Assembly (NCBI GenBank): GCA_036264355.1
Contig: DATARD010000080.1
Coordinates: forward strand, 1 to 64,000
Direction: 5' to 3'
Source: UBA5704 sp036264355
GTDB taxonomy: Bacteria > Acidobacteriota > Thermoanaerobaculia > Multivoradales > UBA5704
Length of the DNA stretch: 64,000 nt
Shown: positions 46,776 to 54,786 of the stretch, piece by piece
Layout of the letters: each line of letters starts with the position of its first letter
Numbering within the stretch: position 1 is the stretch's first letter
Made by a program: the position numbers and the translations under genes
Notes under the pieces: model-generated
The model's database searches: none
What the model saw: the letters and a program-made list of their open reading frames with translations, nothing else
Told to the model about the DNA's origin: nothing

Positions 46776-47104
46776 CAGCTGATCTCCAGACGTTCGATCT
46801 GTCCGCCATTCAGGGTGAAGGCATAGCGAAGCTCGATCGGACTGCCAGGGAAATTGCCCGAGATCCTGCCGGTCACAATCGTCCTGCCGTTCGTCTCGGC
46901 AACGTCGAGCGCCTCGACCGTCGGATGATATTTCTCGCTCACCTCCTCGGCCCACCTGCGGATGGCGGCAATGCCTCGCCGCTCTCGCTTCTCGTCGTGG
47001 ACGACGGCACCTTGGCTGAAGCATGCCGCCACCGCATCGATGTCTTGAGCGTTCGCCGCCGCAATGTAGGTTGCAATCGGTGGCGCAAGTTTTGTGGTTG
47101 GCAT
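46775..47104 (-). CDS. SnoaL/NTF2-like protein
   Basis: 109-residue protein of the NTF2-like/SnoaL fold: ATYIAAANAQDIDAVAACFS, then VVHDEKRERRGIAAIRRW and GNFPGSPIELRYAFTLNGG. It could be a small-molecule isomerase or hydrolase, or a carrier domain. AAAGGAAC precedes ATG 47104. It forms an operon with the SDR gene, divergent from hxlR by 54 bases. Confidence 0.85.
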   Translation of the reverse strand: MPTTKLAPPIATYIAAANAQDIDAVAACFSQGAVVHDEKRERRGIAAIRRWAEEVSEKYHPTVEALDVAETNGRTIVTGRISGNFPGSPIELRYAFTLNGGQIERLEIS

Positions 47105-47158
47105 ATCGTTCCTTTGCTGTGCGTTGCCTCGCCCTGAGAATGGGACTACGCTAACCAA

Positions 47159-47569
47159 ATGACAAGTACGCACGAAAAAGTAAGTCGCTCACCTGAGGGT
47201 AAGCGCGCTGAGCACACGCCGATTTCTGCGGCGCAGGCGATAGAGCAAGCGCTCAAACTCGTCGAAGGCCGCTGGAAGTTGCTGATCCTGTTTCATCTGT
47301 TTGGCGGCAAGGTCCTGCGCTTCTCCGACCTGGAGCGCGCGATTCCGGCGATCTCCCAAAAGATGCTCGCGCAGCAGCTTCGCCGGTTGGAGGCCGACGG
47401 CGTCGTGCAGCGAATCGTCCACAACCAGGTGCCGCCGAAGGTGGAGTACTGCCTCACGACGTGGGGGCAGTCGCTATGTCCAGCGCTCGACGCGCTGCTG
47501 AAATGGGCCGGGATGCGCGGCGTGGGCACCGGCTCAGCCGTGATCGGGCGGTCCGAATCAGGTGGTTAG
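47159..47569 (+). CDS. HxlR-family transcriptional regulator
   Basis: 136-residue winged-helix regulator with the family pattern LVEGRWKLLILFHLFGGKVL, RFSDLERAIPAISQKMLAQQ and LTTWGQSLCPALDALLKWA. Members often sense aldehydes or redox stress and repress a divergent oxidoreductase; the divergent SnoaL-SDR pair is the likely target, with the operator in the 54-base gap 47105-47158. Confidence 0.9.
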   Translation: MTSTHEKVSRSPEGKRAEHTPISAAQAIEQALKLVEGRWKLLILFHLFGGKVLRFSDLERAIPAISQKMLAQQLRRLEADGVVQRIVHNQVPPKVEYCLTTWGQSLCPALDALLKWAGMRGVGTGSAVIGRSESGG

Positions 47570-47629
47570 GGCGTCACGAAGGCCCTGGTCCGTGCCGTCT
47601 CCGACTCACGCGACGTATCCGTCGGGAGG

Positions 47630-48069
47630 GCCGGACGGGAGGGAGCGCGAGCCGGACGGGAGGGAGCGCGAGCCGGACTGGAGGGAGTGAGAGCCGGACT
47701 GGAGGGAACGATAGCCGGACTGGAGGGAACGAGAGCCGGACTGGAGGGAGTGAGGACCGGACTGGAGGGAGTGAGAGCCGGATGGAGGGAACGAGAGCCG
47801 GACTGGAGGGAAGGAGGACCGGACTGGAGGGAACGAGGACCGGACTGGAGGGAGCAAGGGCCGGACTGGAGGGAGCGAGGGCCGGACTGGAGGGACCGAG
47901 AACCGGACTGGAGGGAGTGAGAGCCGGACTGGAGGGAGCGAGGACCGGACTGGAGGGAACGAGAGCCGGACTGGAGGGAACGAGGGCCGGACTGGAGGGA
48001 GCGTGAGCCGGACTGGAGGGAGCGAGGACCGGACTGGAGGGAGCGTGAGCCGGATGACGGGGAGCGAGA
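47630..48069. repeat. 21-nt tandem array, 21 units, running into a start codon
   Basis: Twenty-one units of 21 nt (one of 20) with consensus GCCGGACTGGAGGGA plus AACGAGA-type ends. Changes are concentrated in the last seven bases. The final unit is altered so that it contains ATG 48054, the likely start of the NmrA-like gene, and the array supplies the purine-rich GGAGGGAG in front of it. Unlike the other arrays it has no strong dyad. In one plus-strand frame it reads as a heptapeptide repeat (AGLEGTR), but nothing suggests a real protein. Confidence 0.88.
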
Positions 48070-48947
48070 GACGGACGGTACTCGTGACGGGTGCCACGGG
48101 CCGGGTCGGACGCCTCGTGGTCGACGAGTTGTTGCGCACCGGTGTGCCTGTACGCGCGCTCACGCGCCGGCCGGAACACGCGGCGCTCCCCGCCGGCGTC
48201 GAGGTCGTGGCGGGCGACCTCACCGACCCCGCGTCGCTCGACCCCGCACTCGAGGGGGCCGTGGCCGTGTTCCTCGTTTGGACCGCGGCACCGGCGACCG
48301 CCCCAGCCGTCGTCGCGCGGCTCGCGGAGCACCCGTCGCCGCAGCCTCGGCGTATTGTCTATCTCTCAGCACCCCACCGGACGCCGCACCCGTTCTTTCA
48401 GCAACCCAATCCGATGCGGGACCTTCATGCCGAAGTCGAGCGCCTGCTCGCGGCCACCGGTCTCGAGGTCGCGGTCCTCCGGCCGGGGATGTTCGCCTCG
48501 AACGTGCTCCACTGGTGGGCGCCGCAGATCCGGATCGGCGACGTGGTGCGCTGGCCCTACGCGGCCGCCGAGACAGCCCCAATCGACGAGCGTGACATCG
48601 CGGCCGTGGCCGCGCGCGTGCTGCTCGACGCGCGGCACGCGCGAGGCGACTTCGTCCTCACCGGCCCCGAGTCGCTGAGCCAGGCCGCGCAGGTCCACAC
48701 GATCGGCGATGCCATTGGGCGGCCACTGCGGTTGGAGGAACTGTCGCCCGACGAGTTCCGCCGCGACACGGCGGGGACATGGCCGGGCGGAGTCGTGGAG
48801 ATGCTGCTTGCCGCGTGGAAGGCGACACTCGGACATCCGGCGTTCGTCACGTCCGCCGTGCACGAGATCCTCGGCTCACCACCGCGGTCGTTCCACCAGT
48901 GGGCCGCCGACCACGCAGCGGCGTTCGGCGTGGGTAACGATCGTTGA
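48054..48947 (+). CDS. NmrA-like NAD(P)-binding protein
   Basis: 297-residue atypical SDR of the NmrA/HSCARG type: TVLVTGATGRVGRLVVDELL, VVAGDLTDPASLDPAL, IVYLSAPHRTPHP, VLRPGMFASNVLHWW and ALTGPESLSQ-like VLTGPESLSQAAQVHTIGDA. It lacks the catalytic YxxxK of classical SDRs, as usual for NmrA proteins that bind rather than convert substrate. ATG 48054 lies in the last unit of the tandem array; the open frame extends upstream only through repeats. Expression may therefore depend on the array. It ends at one copy of the 28-bp repeat. Confidence 0.85.
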   Translation: MTGSERRTVLVTGATGRVGRLVVDELLRTGVPVRALTRRPEHAALPAGVEVVAGDLTDPASLDPALEGAVAVFLVWTAAPATAPAVVARLAEHPSPQPRRIVYLSAPHRTPHPFFQQPNPMRDLHAEVERLLAATGLEVAVLRPGMFASNVLHWWAPQIRIGDVVRWPYAAAETAPIDERDIAAVAARVLLDARHARGDFVLTGPESLSQAAQVHTIGDAIGRPLRLEELSPDEFRRDTAGTWPGGVVEMLLAAWKATLGHPAFVTSAVHEILGSPPRSFHQWAADHAAAFGVGNDR

Positions 48948-48963
48948 ACCTGACGAGCGATCT
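48936..48963 (+). repeat. 28-bp repeat, copy 2
   Basis: Second copy of the 28-bp sequence at 45910-45937, two differences. It overlaps the last codons of the NmrA-like gene and precedes the cyclotransferase gene. Both copies are followed 6-20 bases later by ACTCCATG, so the similarity continues patchily. Purpose unknown. Confidence 0.6.
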
Positions 48964-49002
48964 GCGGATGGCCCGCTTCACTCCATGGCTCCTCCGATTC
49001 CG

Positions 49003-49371
49003 ATGACTCACCGACTTTTCGTTTACGGAACGCTCGCCCCGGGTCGGCCCAACGAACACATCTTGGCGGATGTCCCGGGAAGGTGGGAGCCAGCGACGGT
49101 CATTGGCACGTTGCTTCAAGAAGGCTGGGGTGCAGCGGTGGGCTATCCGGGAATCATCTTGGATGAGCACGGCGGCGAAGTCGAAGGCTTTCTCTTCAGC
49201 TCGGAGAGTCTGGCTGAGCATTGGGCACGGCTCGATGAGTTTGAGGGTGAAGGCTATGAGCGCGTCCTGATCAAGGTGAAGCTCCAGAACGGTACGGCCG
49301 TAGAAGCCTACACCTACGGGCTCAGCGGAAAGGGCTCGCCGCTCAGTCCAACTCGGACCGGGTTGGAGTAG
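49003..49371 (+). CDS. Gamma-glutamylcyclotransferase-like (AIG2) protein
   Basis: 122-residue protein of the GGCT/AIG2 fold, with the signature RLFVYGTLAPGRPNEHIL, the acidic catalytic region DEFEGEGYERV and AVEAYTYGLSGKG. It would open gamma-glutamyl peptides to 5-oxoproline or act on a similar amine. Start 49003 (MTHRLFVYGT) fits the family; ATG 48985 would add six residues. Neither has a clear Shine-Dalgarno. The 219 bases from here to the ParE gene contain only a vapC-like remnant. Confidence 0.85.
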   Translation: MTHRLFVYGTLAPGRPNEHILADVPGRWEPATVIGTLLQEGWGAAVGYPGIILDEHGGEVEGFLFSSESLAEHWARLDEFEGEGYERVLIKVKLQNGTAVEAYTYGLSGKGSPLSPTRTGLE

Positions 49372-49499
49372 GCTCCTTCGAGAGGGGGAACGAGGATGAA
49401 GCTCGCCGAGTTGCGGCAGGACTTATCGCCCTGCGGCGCCAAGTGATGTTGGGTGACTGATTAGGATGACTGATAAAACCGCGAAATCGCCGGTTCACT

Positions 49500-49538
49500 C
49501 GCCACTCGCAACGTGCGGGATTTCATCGAGTGTGGAGT
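49500..49538 (+). pseudogene. vapC 3' fragment, copy 1
   Basis: 39 bases nearly identical (two differences) to 50350-50388, encoding ATRNVRDFIECGV, the end of a VapC-type PIN toxin. After it the frame is lost. With the second copy it brackets the ParE/Phd genes. Confidence 0.6.
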
Positions 49539-49590
49539 GGGCCGAAGGCGATGAACCTCGACCGTTATCATGTACACACGCTGAAGCGAT

Positions 49591-49887
49591 CTACCCTTCG
49601 AGCTCTGCCGGATCGAGCAGGCGGCGACTGTGGCGGACTGTCAGAACAGAGATTTGACTGGCATCGATTCGATAGATAATTCGGTAGTTCCCATAGCTCA
49701 GCTCGCGGTGGTCCTCTTTCTTCAACTCCGGGACCTTCCGCCCCAGCCTGGGAAGCTCCGCCAAGCTCTCCGTGGCGGCGAAGAGCCCCTCCAGCCATTT
49801 TGCAGCGGCTCCCGGCTTGTCTTGAGCGATGAAGTGCGCCTGCTCGACCGCTCGGTCGATGGCGAGCGGGGACCAGATGACATTCAA
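49591..49887 (-). CDS. ParE/RelE-family toxin
   Basis: 98-residue plasmid-stabilisation-type toxin: MNVIWSPLAIDRAVEQAHFI, LAELPRLGRKVPEL, and the core HRELSYGNYRIIYRID followed by ILTVRHSRRLL. ATG 49887 overlaps the antitoxin stop (ATGA). ParE members poison gyrase and RelE members cut mRNA; the sequence alone does not decide. Confidence 0.88.
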   Translation of the reverse strand: MNVIWSPLAIDRAVEQAHFIAQDKPGAAAKWLEGLFAATESLAELPRLGRKVPELKKEDHRELSYGNYRIIYRIDASQISVLTVRHSRRLLDPAELEG

Positions 49888-50165
49888 TCCGAAAGCCTCG
49901 CCAGGGCCTGCCTCTTCGCCTCCTCCTGGGGAACTCCGAGGCCGTCCTCGATCTGGCGTGCCGCGGTCTGGAGATCACGGAGAAGCTCCAGCTCCTCAAG
50001 AAGCTGCTGATACTCGCGGATGGCGAGAACGACCGCCGAGGAGTGGCCTCTCTGGGTGAGGACCAAGGCCCTCCCGGTTTCTCGGATCTTCTGAATCAGG
50101 GCCGCGGCGTCCGCGCGGAACTCGGACAGGGGCCGGATGTCTTCTTCGAGGTTGAGGCTGATCAT
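49884..50165 (-). CDS. Phd/YefM-family antitoxin
   Basis: 93-residue antitoxin with the Phd/YefM DNA-binding start (DIRPLSEFRADAAALIQKIR) and TGRALVLTQRGHSSAVVLAI. The C-terminal helix (IEDGLGVPQEEAKRQALARL) would wrap the toxin. GGAGG ten bases ahead supports ATG 50165 over an upstream ATG at 50189. Expressed first in the operon and probably autorepressing. Confidence 0.88.
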   Translation of the reverse strand: MISLNLEEDIRPLSEFRADAAALIQKIRETGRALVLTQRGHSSAVVLAIREYQQLLEELELLRDLQTAARQIEDGLGVPQEEAKRQALARLSD

Positions 50166-50221
50166 GGTCCGGTACCTCCAAAAGTACAAGCAATGGTACC
50201 ACCAACCAAACCCTGCGAGCC

Positions 50222-50416
50222 ATGATCATCCTCGACACCGACATCGTCTCGGAAAGCGGCGACGCTCCTTGGAAGAGGTTTCGAGAAAATCCTGACGGGA
50301 GCTTTCGCGGGCCGCATCCTCTCCTTTGATGAGTCGGCCAGCCACCGGTCGCCACCCGCAACGTGCGGGATTTCATCGAGTGCGGAGTAGAGATCATCAC
50401 CCCCTTCAACGCATGA
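50222..50416 (+). pseudogene. Internally deleted vapC toxin gene
   Basis: Begins with MIILDTDIVSESGD, the usual start of a VapC PIN toxin, then loses the frame (stop at 50327-50329). It ends with VATRNVRDFIECGVEIITPF (50348-50416), the usual VapC end. The middle 80-90 residues are missing. No VapB lies upstream. The 3' part is duplicated at 49500-49538. Confidence 0.75.
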
Positions 50417-50428
50417 GATCAGGTCGCC

Positions 50429-52120
50429 TCACCCCGGATACACCACCACCCGCCGGTAGGGTTCCTCTCCTTTGCTGCTCGAAGTGAGGCCGTAGCGCTC
50501 GACGATCTGGTGCTGGAGGCGGCGGAGGTGGTTGTTGCGCGGGGCGAGCTCGATCGGGTTGCCTTGGCCGAGGACGGCGTCGATGGCGTCTTCGACGTCG
50601 CGCAGGGCCGCTTCGTCGTCCGCCGTGACGTCGCCGTCGCCGAGGCCGAAGAAGGCGCGGAGGAAGTTTTCCATCTGGGCGATGGTGTTGCTCTTGATGA
50701 TCTGCACCGGGACGTTCTTCGCTGCGGCGTCGCGCAGGCGGCGCGGCTGGCGGCGCTCCTGGGCTTTCAGGCTGATGACGAGATCGGCTTCGTCCAGGTT
50801 TTCGACGAGGACGACGGGCACCCGCAGCTTGCGCAGGGCGCGCTCGAATTTGTCCTTGCTGACGGCGTAGGGGAAGACGCGGACGGTCTTGCCGCGCGCG
50901 GCCTTGCGCGCCGCGGCCGCCTCGGGCTCGGTGCTCGGAGAGGCGGCGTGGATGGGCGGGGCCGGCGGCGGCGGCCCCAGCTCCCAGGGATTCGGATCGG
51001 CCGGACGCGCTCTCTTCCGGCCGCCGTTGCGGCCCGGACCCTGCGGCCCGCGCCGGGACGACGGCGAGCGCGGTGAATCCCCCCAGGGAGTCTCCGGCCG
51101 TTTCATCTCCTCCCGTTCGGACTTGCGGATCTCGACCCCGCCTTCCGGTGTGCGGGTGCGCAGCTCGGGGCGCGGCGGCACGTCGCGCAGGAAGCGGTCC
51201 ACCACCTCGGCGACGTCGCTGTGCACGGCCAGGCGATCCTTGTCCTGGATCTCGATCAGGACGTCGAAGGTGGGCGGGGCCTTGCGTTCGAGGACGGTCT
51301 TCTGGGTGCCGCGCCGCCGTGCCTCCTCGTCGGACAGGGTGACCGCATGGATGCCGCCGACCAAATCTGACAGGGTGGGGTTCTGCAACAGGTTGTCCAG
51401 CGTGTTGCCGTGGGCCGTGGCGACCAGTTGCACGCCGCGCTCGGCGATGGTGCGCGCCGCCAGGGCCTCGGCGGCGGTGCCGATCTCGTCGATCACGATC
51501 ACCTGCGGCATGTGGTTCTCGACCGCCTCGATCATCACCCCGTGCTGCTCGTCGGGCGAGGGGACCTGCATCCGCCGCGCGCGGCCGATGCCGGGGTGCG
51601 GGATGTCGCCGTCGCCGGCGATCTCGTTCGAGGTGTCGACCACGATCACCCGCTTGCTCAACTCGTCGGCGAGCACCCGCGCCGCCTCGCGCAGCAGGGT
51701 GGTCTTGCCGACGCCCGGACGGCCGAGCAGGAGCATCGACTGGCCCGACTCGATGACGTCGCGCAGGATGTCCACCGTGCCGAAGACGGCGCGGCCCACC
51801 CGGCAGGTGAGGCCGATGACGTCGCCCACCCGGTTGCGGATGGCCGAGACGCGGTGGAGCGTGCGCTCGATCCCCGCCCGGTTGTCCTTGCCGAAGCGGC
51901 CGACGCGGGCCACCACCCAGGCGATGTCGTCGTGGCTGACCGCCTGGTCGGAGACGGTCTCCCCGCGGTCCGGGTAGCGGACCTCGGGCAGGCGGCCGAG
52001 ATCGAGGACGATCTCCACCAGCGCCCCCTTGTCGGGCCGCGGCTCGATGACCTGGCGCAGGCGCGGCGGCATGACGTCCAGCAGCAGCTCCAGGTCGTCG
52101 GTGATCTGTTCTCCCGTCAC
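50429..52120 (-). CDS. SpoIIIAA/Ycf45-like AAA ATPase with C-terminal R3H-like domain
   Basis: 563-residue protein starting at GTG 52120 behind GGAGGGGG. Residues about 100-290 are the ATPase of the SpoIIIAA/Ycf45 type: Walker A in LLLGRPGVGKTTLLREAAR, Walker B in QVIVIDEIGT, and GVQLVATAHGNTLDNLLQNP. A charged low-complexity linker (about 330-420) follows. Then comes a KVPV-type region (RVFPYAVSKDKFERALRKLR) and a C-terminal R3H-like domain (RNNHLRRLQHQIVERYGLTS) for single-stranded nucleic acid. The cellular role of such proteins outside sporulation is not settled. Single-gene unit, convergent with the vapC remnant. Confidence 0.85.
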   Translation of the reverse strand: MTGEQITDDLELLLDVMPPRLRQVIEPRPDKGALVEIVLDLGRLPEVRYPDRGETVSDQAVSHDDIAWVVARVGRFGKDNRAGIERTLHRVSAIRNRVGDVIGLTCRVGRAVFGTVDILRDVIESGQSMLLLGRPGVGKTTLLREAARVLADELSKRVIVVDTSNEIAGDGDIPHPGIGRARRMQVPSPDEQHGVMIEAVENHMPQVIVIDEIGTAAEALAARTIAERGVQLVATAHGNTLDNLLQNPTLSDLVGGIHAVTLSDEEARRRGTQKTVLERKAPPTFDVLIEIQDKDRLAVHSDVAEVVDRFLRDVPPRPELRTRTPEGGVEIRKSEREEMKRPETPWGDSPRSPSSRRGPQGPGRNGGRKRARPADPNPWELGPPPPAPPIHAASPSTEPEAAAARKAARGKTVRVFPYAVSKDKFERALRKLRVPVVLVENLDEADLVISLKAQERRQPRRLRDAAAKNVPVQIIKSNTIAQMENFLRAFFGLGDGDVTADDEAALRDVEDAIDAVLGQGNPIELAPRNNHLRRLQHQIVERYGLTSSSKGEEPYRRVVVYPG

Positions 52121-52240
52121 GGCCCCCTCCTTCGTCCTCGTGAGGCTACAACGAATTCATGGCAAGATCGATGCCGAAACCCGCGGCCGGGATTCCGCGT
52201 AGGGCAGATGCGTATGAAACCTTCGAGGAGGAAACACAGC

Positions 52241-53086
52241 ATGCACAAGAACTGGCTCCGCATCACGATCGCCGCTCTGGCTTTCGCCTCTCTCTCCGCC
52301 GGCGCCGCGCGCGCCGCCACGCTCAAGGAGACGTTCGCCCAGTCCTATCCCTTCTCCGCGGGGGGCACACTGACCCTGCGCAACGTCAATGGCGCGGTCA
52401 CTCTCGACGCCTGGGACCGCAACGAGGTCCGCATCGAGGCCGACAAGGAAGTGAAGGCGAGCTCGGACGCCGACGCGAAGAAGATCATGGACCAGGTGAA
52501 GATCGACGTGCAGACCGCGGCGGGCGGCGTGCGCGTCGATACGAAGATCCCGAAACGGGATACCGGCTTCTTCGGCCTGTTCGGCAGCAACGCCAACGTC
52601 AACGTGACGTATCGCGTGCACCTGCCGCGCCGGGCCACGGTGGACGCCGGCACGGTCAACGGGGCGGTCGCGCTCTCCGGCACGCAGGGCCCGGCCAAGC
52701 TGGCGACGACCAACGGCGCCATCAAGATCCATGACGTGGACGGCGACCTCGATCTCGGCACGACCAACGGCGCGGTCGAAGCGGCGGGGATCGCCGGGAC
52801 GGTGAAGGCGGACACGACGAACGGCCACATCGACCTGCAGTTCGCCCATGTCCCCAGCCGCGGTGATTCCACGGCATCGACCACCAACGGCGCGGTGACG
52901 GTGAAGATGCCGCACGGAGCCGCGGTGGAGGTCGATGCGGAGACCACCAACGGCCGGGTGCAGAGCGACTTCCAGGTCGCCGGCGGCCAGTCGGGCAAGC
53001 GCCACCTCTCCGGCGCCATCAACGGCGGCGGCAGCAAGCTGCGCATCAGCACCACGAACGGCGGGGTGCGGCTGGTCGAGGGATAG
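52241..53086 (+). CDS. Exported DUF4097 beta-repeat protein
   Basis: 281-residue protein with a signal peptide (ITIAALAFASLSAGAARAAT) and a right-handed beta-strand region typical of DUF4097. It carries at least six repeats around the motif TTNGAI/V (for example AKLATTNGAIKIHDVDGDLD and TTNGRVQSDF). The likely location is the periplasm or cell surface; function unknown. GAGGAGG ten bases upstream supports ATG 52241. It stands alone between the SpoIIIAA-like gene and the polysaccharide operon. Confidence 0.85.
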   Translation: MHKNWLRITIAALAFASLSAGAARAATLKETFAQSYPFSAGGTLTLRNVNGAVTLDAWDRNEVRIEADKEVKASSDADAKKIMDQVKIDVQTAAGGVRVDTKIPKRDTGFFGLFGSNANVNVTYRVHLPRRATVDAGTVNGAVALSGTQGPAKLATTNGAIKIHDVDGDLDLGTTNGAVEAAGIAGTVKADTTNGHIDLQFAHVPSRGDSTASTTNGAVTVKMPHGAAVEVDAETTNGRVQSDFQVAGGQSGKRHLSGAINGGGSKLRISTTNGGVRLVEG

Positions 53087-53133
53087 GGCCAGGGGCGTCC
53101 GCCGCGCTCCGGGGGTGCTAGCATCTGTCCGCG

Positions 53134-54786
53134 ATGCTTCCCCAGCCCGTAGCGTTCCCCGCAACCAGGCGTTTGACCGTGGTGCGGATTGGCATGGCGG
53201 CAGTGGGGCTCGCCCTGGCGGTGTTGGCGCTCGTGCGGTTCCTGGCGCTCGACGGGGCGCGGCGGGAGTGGACGGCGTGGCTCGCGGAGTCGGGGCAGCC
53301 GGTGGATGAGCGCCTGGAGCGCGAGCTGGCGCGCGAGACCGATACCGACGGGATGGCGGTGCGGGCGGTGCGGGCCTCGCTGGCGCGCGCGATCGACGCC
53401 ATGGCGCACACCAGCCCGGACCGGCGGCAGAGCGCTCTGCGGCTAGAGGAGACGGCGCGGCGTGCCGCCGCCGTCCTCGGCCGCCGGCCGGCTTCGTGGG
53501 AGGCGGCGATGGTGCTCGGAGCGGCTACCTATATGAGTGACTCCCAAGCGCGCGACGCGCGCCTGTTCACCGCGCACGAGCGCTGGGAGGCGCCGCTCGA
53601 AGCCGCCATCGAGCTCGCTCCGACGAAACGGGAGCCGGCGCGTTTTCTCACCGGTGCTTACGTCGAGATCTGGCCCGCGCTCACGGCGGCGAAACGGGAG
53701 CGCGTCCGCGGCCTGCTCGCCGGCCTGCTGAGCGATCCCGACGACGCCTCTCTCCTCCTCGGCCCCTGGCTCGACGCGGCCGGCGACCGGCAAGTCGCCC
53801 TGGCGGCGCTGCCGCCGGAGCCGCGGGTGTGGGAGCAGGTGCAGCGGCTGCTCGACGCCCGCGGCGACTGGGCCGGATTCAGCGCGGCGCGGCAGCGCTG
53901 GAACCAGGTGCTCCTGAGCCGCCTCCAGACCGACCTCGCCGCGGCGGACGCCAACCTGGCCGCCGGCGACTACACCGCCGCGCGGATCCTCTATCTCGCG
54001 GTCCTCGACGGGGCGCAGCCCGACCTCGCCTACCGCGACCTGCTGGCGGCGGCGCTGACCCGTTGCCCGCCGGGACCGGTGCCGCACGACATCGCGGTGC
54101 ACCTCTCGCGCCAGGTCGACTGGGCGGTGCAGCGCTGCCTCCTCGCCGAATGCGCGCTGCAGCCGGAAGCCCTGAAACGGCTCGCGCGGCTGGCCGGCGA
54201 GCAGCAGGCGGCGCCCGAGGAGGCGATGGCCCTGCTGCTGGCCGGCGATCTGCCGGGAGCCGCCGCTCTGGAGCGCCGGGCGGAGAACGGCTGGAGCAAC
54301 TCCTGGGTGCCGTATCTGCTGCTCAAGGCCCGGATGCTCGCCGGCCGTCACCAACTGGCGGCGGCGGAGTCGACGCTGGCTTTCGTGCCGCGGTCCTGGT
54401 GGGAGCGGCCGACGTATTGGCAGGTGCGCCTGGAGCTGGCGCAGGCGGCCGACGACAAGGCCGGCATGGCGCAGGCGGAGGAACGGCTGCGCGGCTTGGC
54501 GCGGATGTCCTGGCCGGCGGCGGAGTGGACCTGGCGGGGCGAGCGGGCGCGCCTGGAGATTCTGGCCGCGGCGCCGGCCGCGGAGGTGGAGATCGATCTC
54601 CTCGAAACCCCTCCTGCCGGGGCCGTCGTCGAGCTATGGCTCGACGGGGCGCTGCTCGGTACGGCGCCGGCGCGCCCGGGAGCTCCGCTCGTCGCCGGCC
54701 TGCCGGTCAGCCGGGGCGTCCACCTGATCGAGCTCCAGGCCGTGGCCGGCGGGCCGGTGACGCCGGGTGCGCTGCGTCTCCGGTGA
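53134..54786 (+). CDS. Membrane-anchored TPR-like protein of the polysaccharide locus
   Basis: 550-residue protein with one N-terminal transmembrane helix (VVRIGMAAVGLALAVLALVR) and a large helical-repeat extracytoplasmic part. TPR-like units are, for example, LDARGDWAGFSAARQRWNQV and AADANLAAGDYTAARILYLA. A final beta-rich domain (AEVEIDLLETPPAGAVVELW) has PEGA-like character. It converges with the O-antigen ligase-like gene and overlaps it by 153 bases, which suggests joint function. Likely a polymerase-associated periplasmic scaffold; inferred from context. Confidence 0.65.
   Translation: MLPQPVAFPATRRLTVVRIGMAAVGLALAVLALVRFLALDGARREWTAWLAESGQPVDERLERELARETDTDGMAVRAVRASLARAIDAMAHTSPDRRQSALRLEETARRAAAVLGRRPASWEAAMVLGAATYMSDSQARDARLFTAHERWEAPLEAAIELAPTKREPARFLTGAYVEIWPALTAAKRERVRGLLAGLLSDPDDASLLLGPWLDAAGDRQVALAALPPEPRVWEQVQRLLDARGDWAGFSAARQRWNQVLLSRLQTDLAAADANLAAGDYTAARILYLAVLDGAQPDLAYRDLLAAALTRCPPGPVPHDIAVHLSRQVDWAVQRCLLAECALQPEALKRLARLAGEQQAAPEEAMALLLAGDLPGAAALERRAENGWSNSWVPYLLLKARMLAGRHQLAAAESTLAFVPRSWWERPTYWQVRLELAQAADDKAGMAQAEERLRGLARMSWPAAEWTWRGERARLEILAAAPAAEVEIDLLETPPAGAVVELWLDGALLGTAPARPGAPLVAGLPVSRGVHLIELQAVAGGPVTPGALRLR

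Noticed and set aside
47461..48332. Heptapeptide-repeat frames over the array at 47630 on both strands
   Set aside because: Open only because a 21-nt period keeps the frame; no start signal, and several frames are equally open on both strands.
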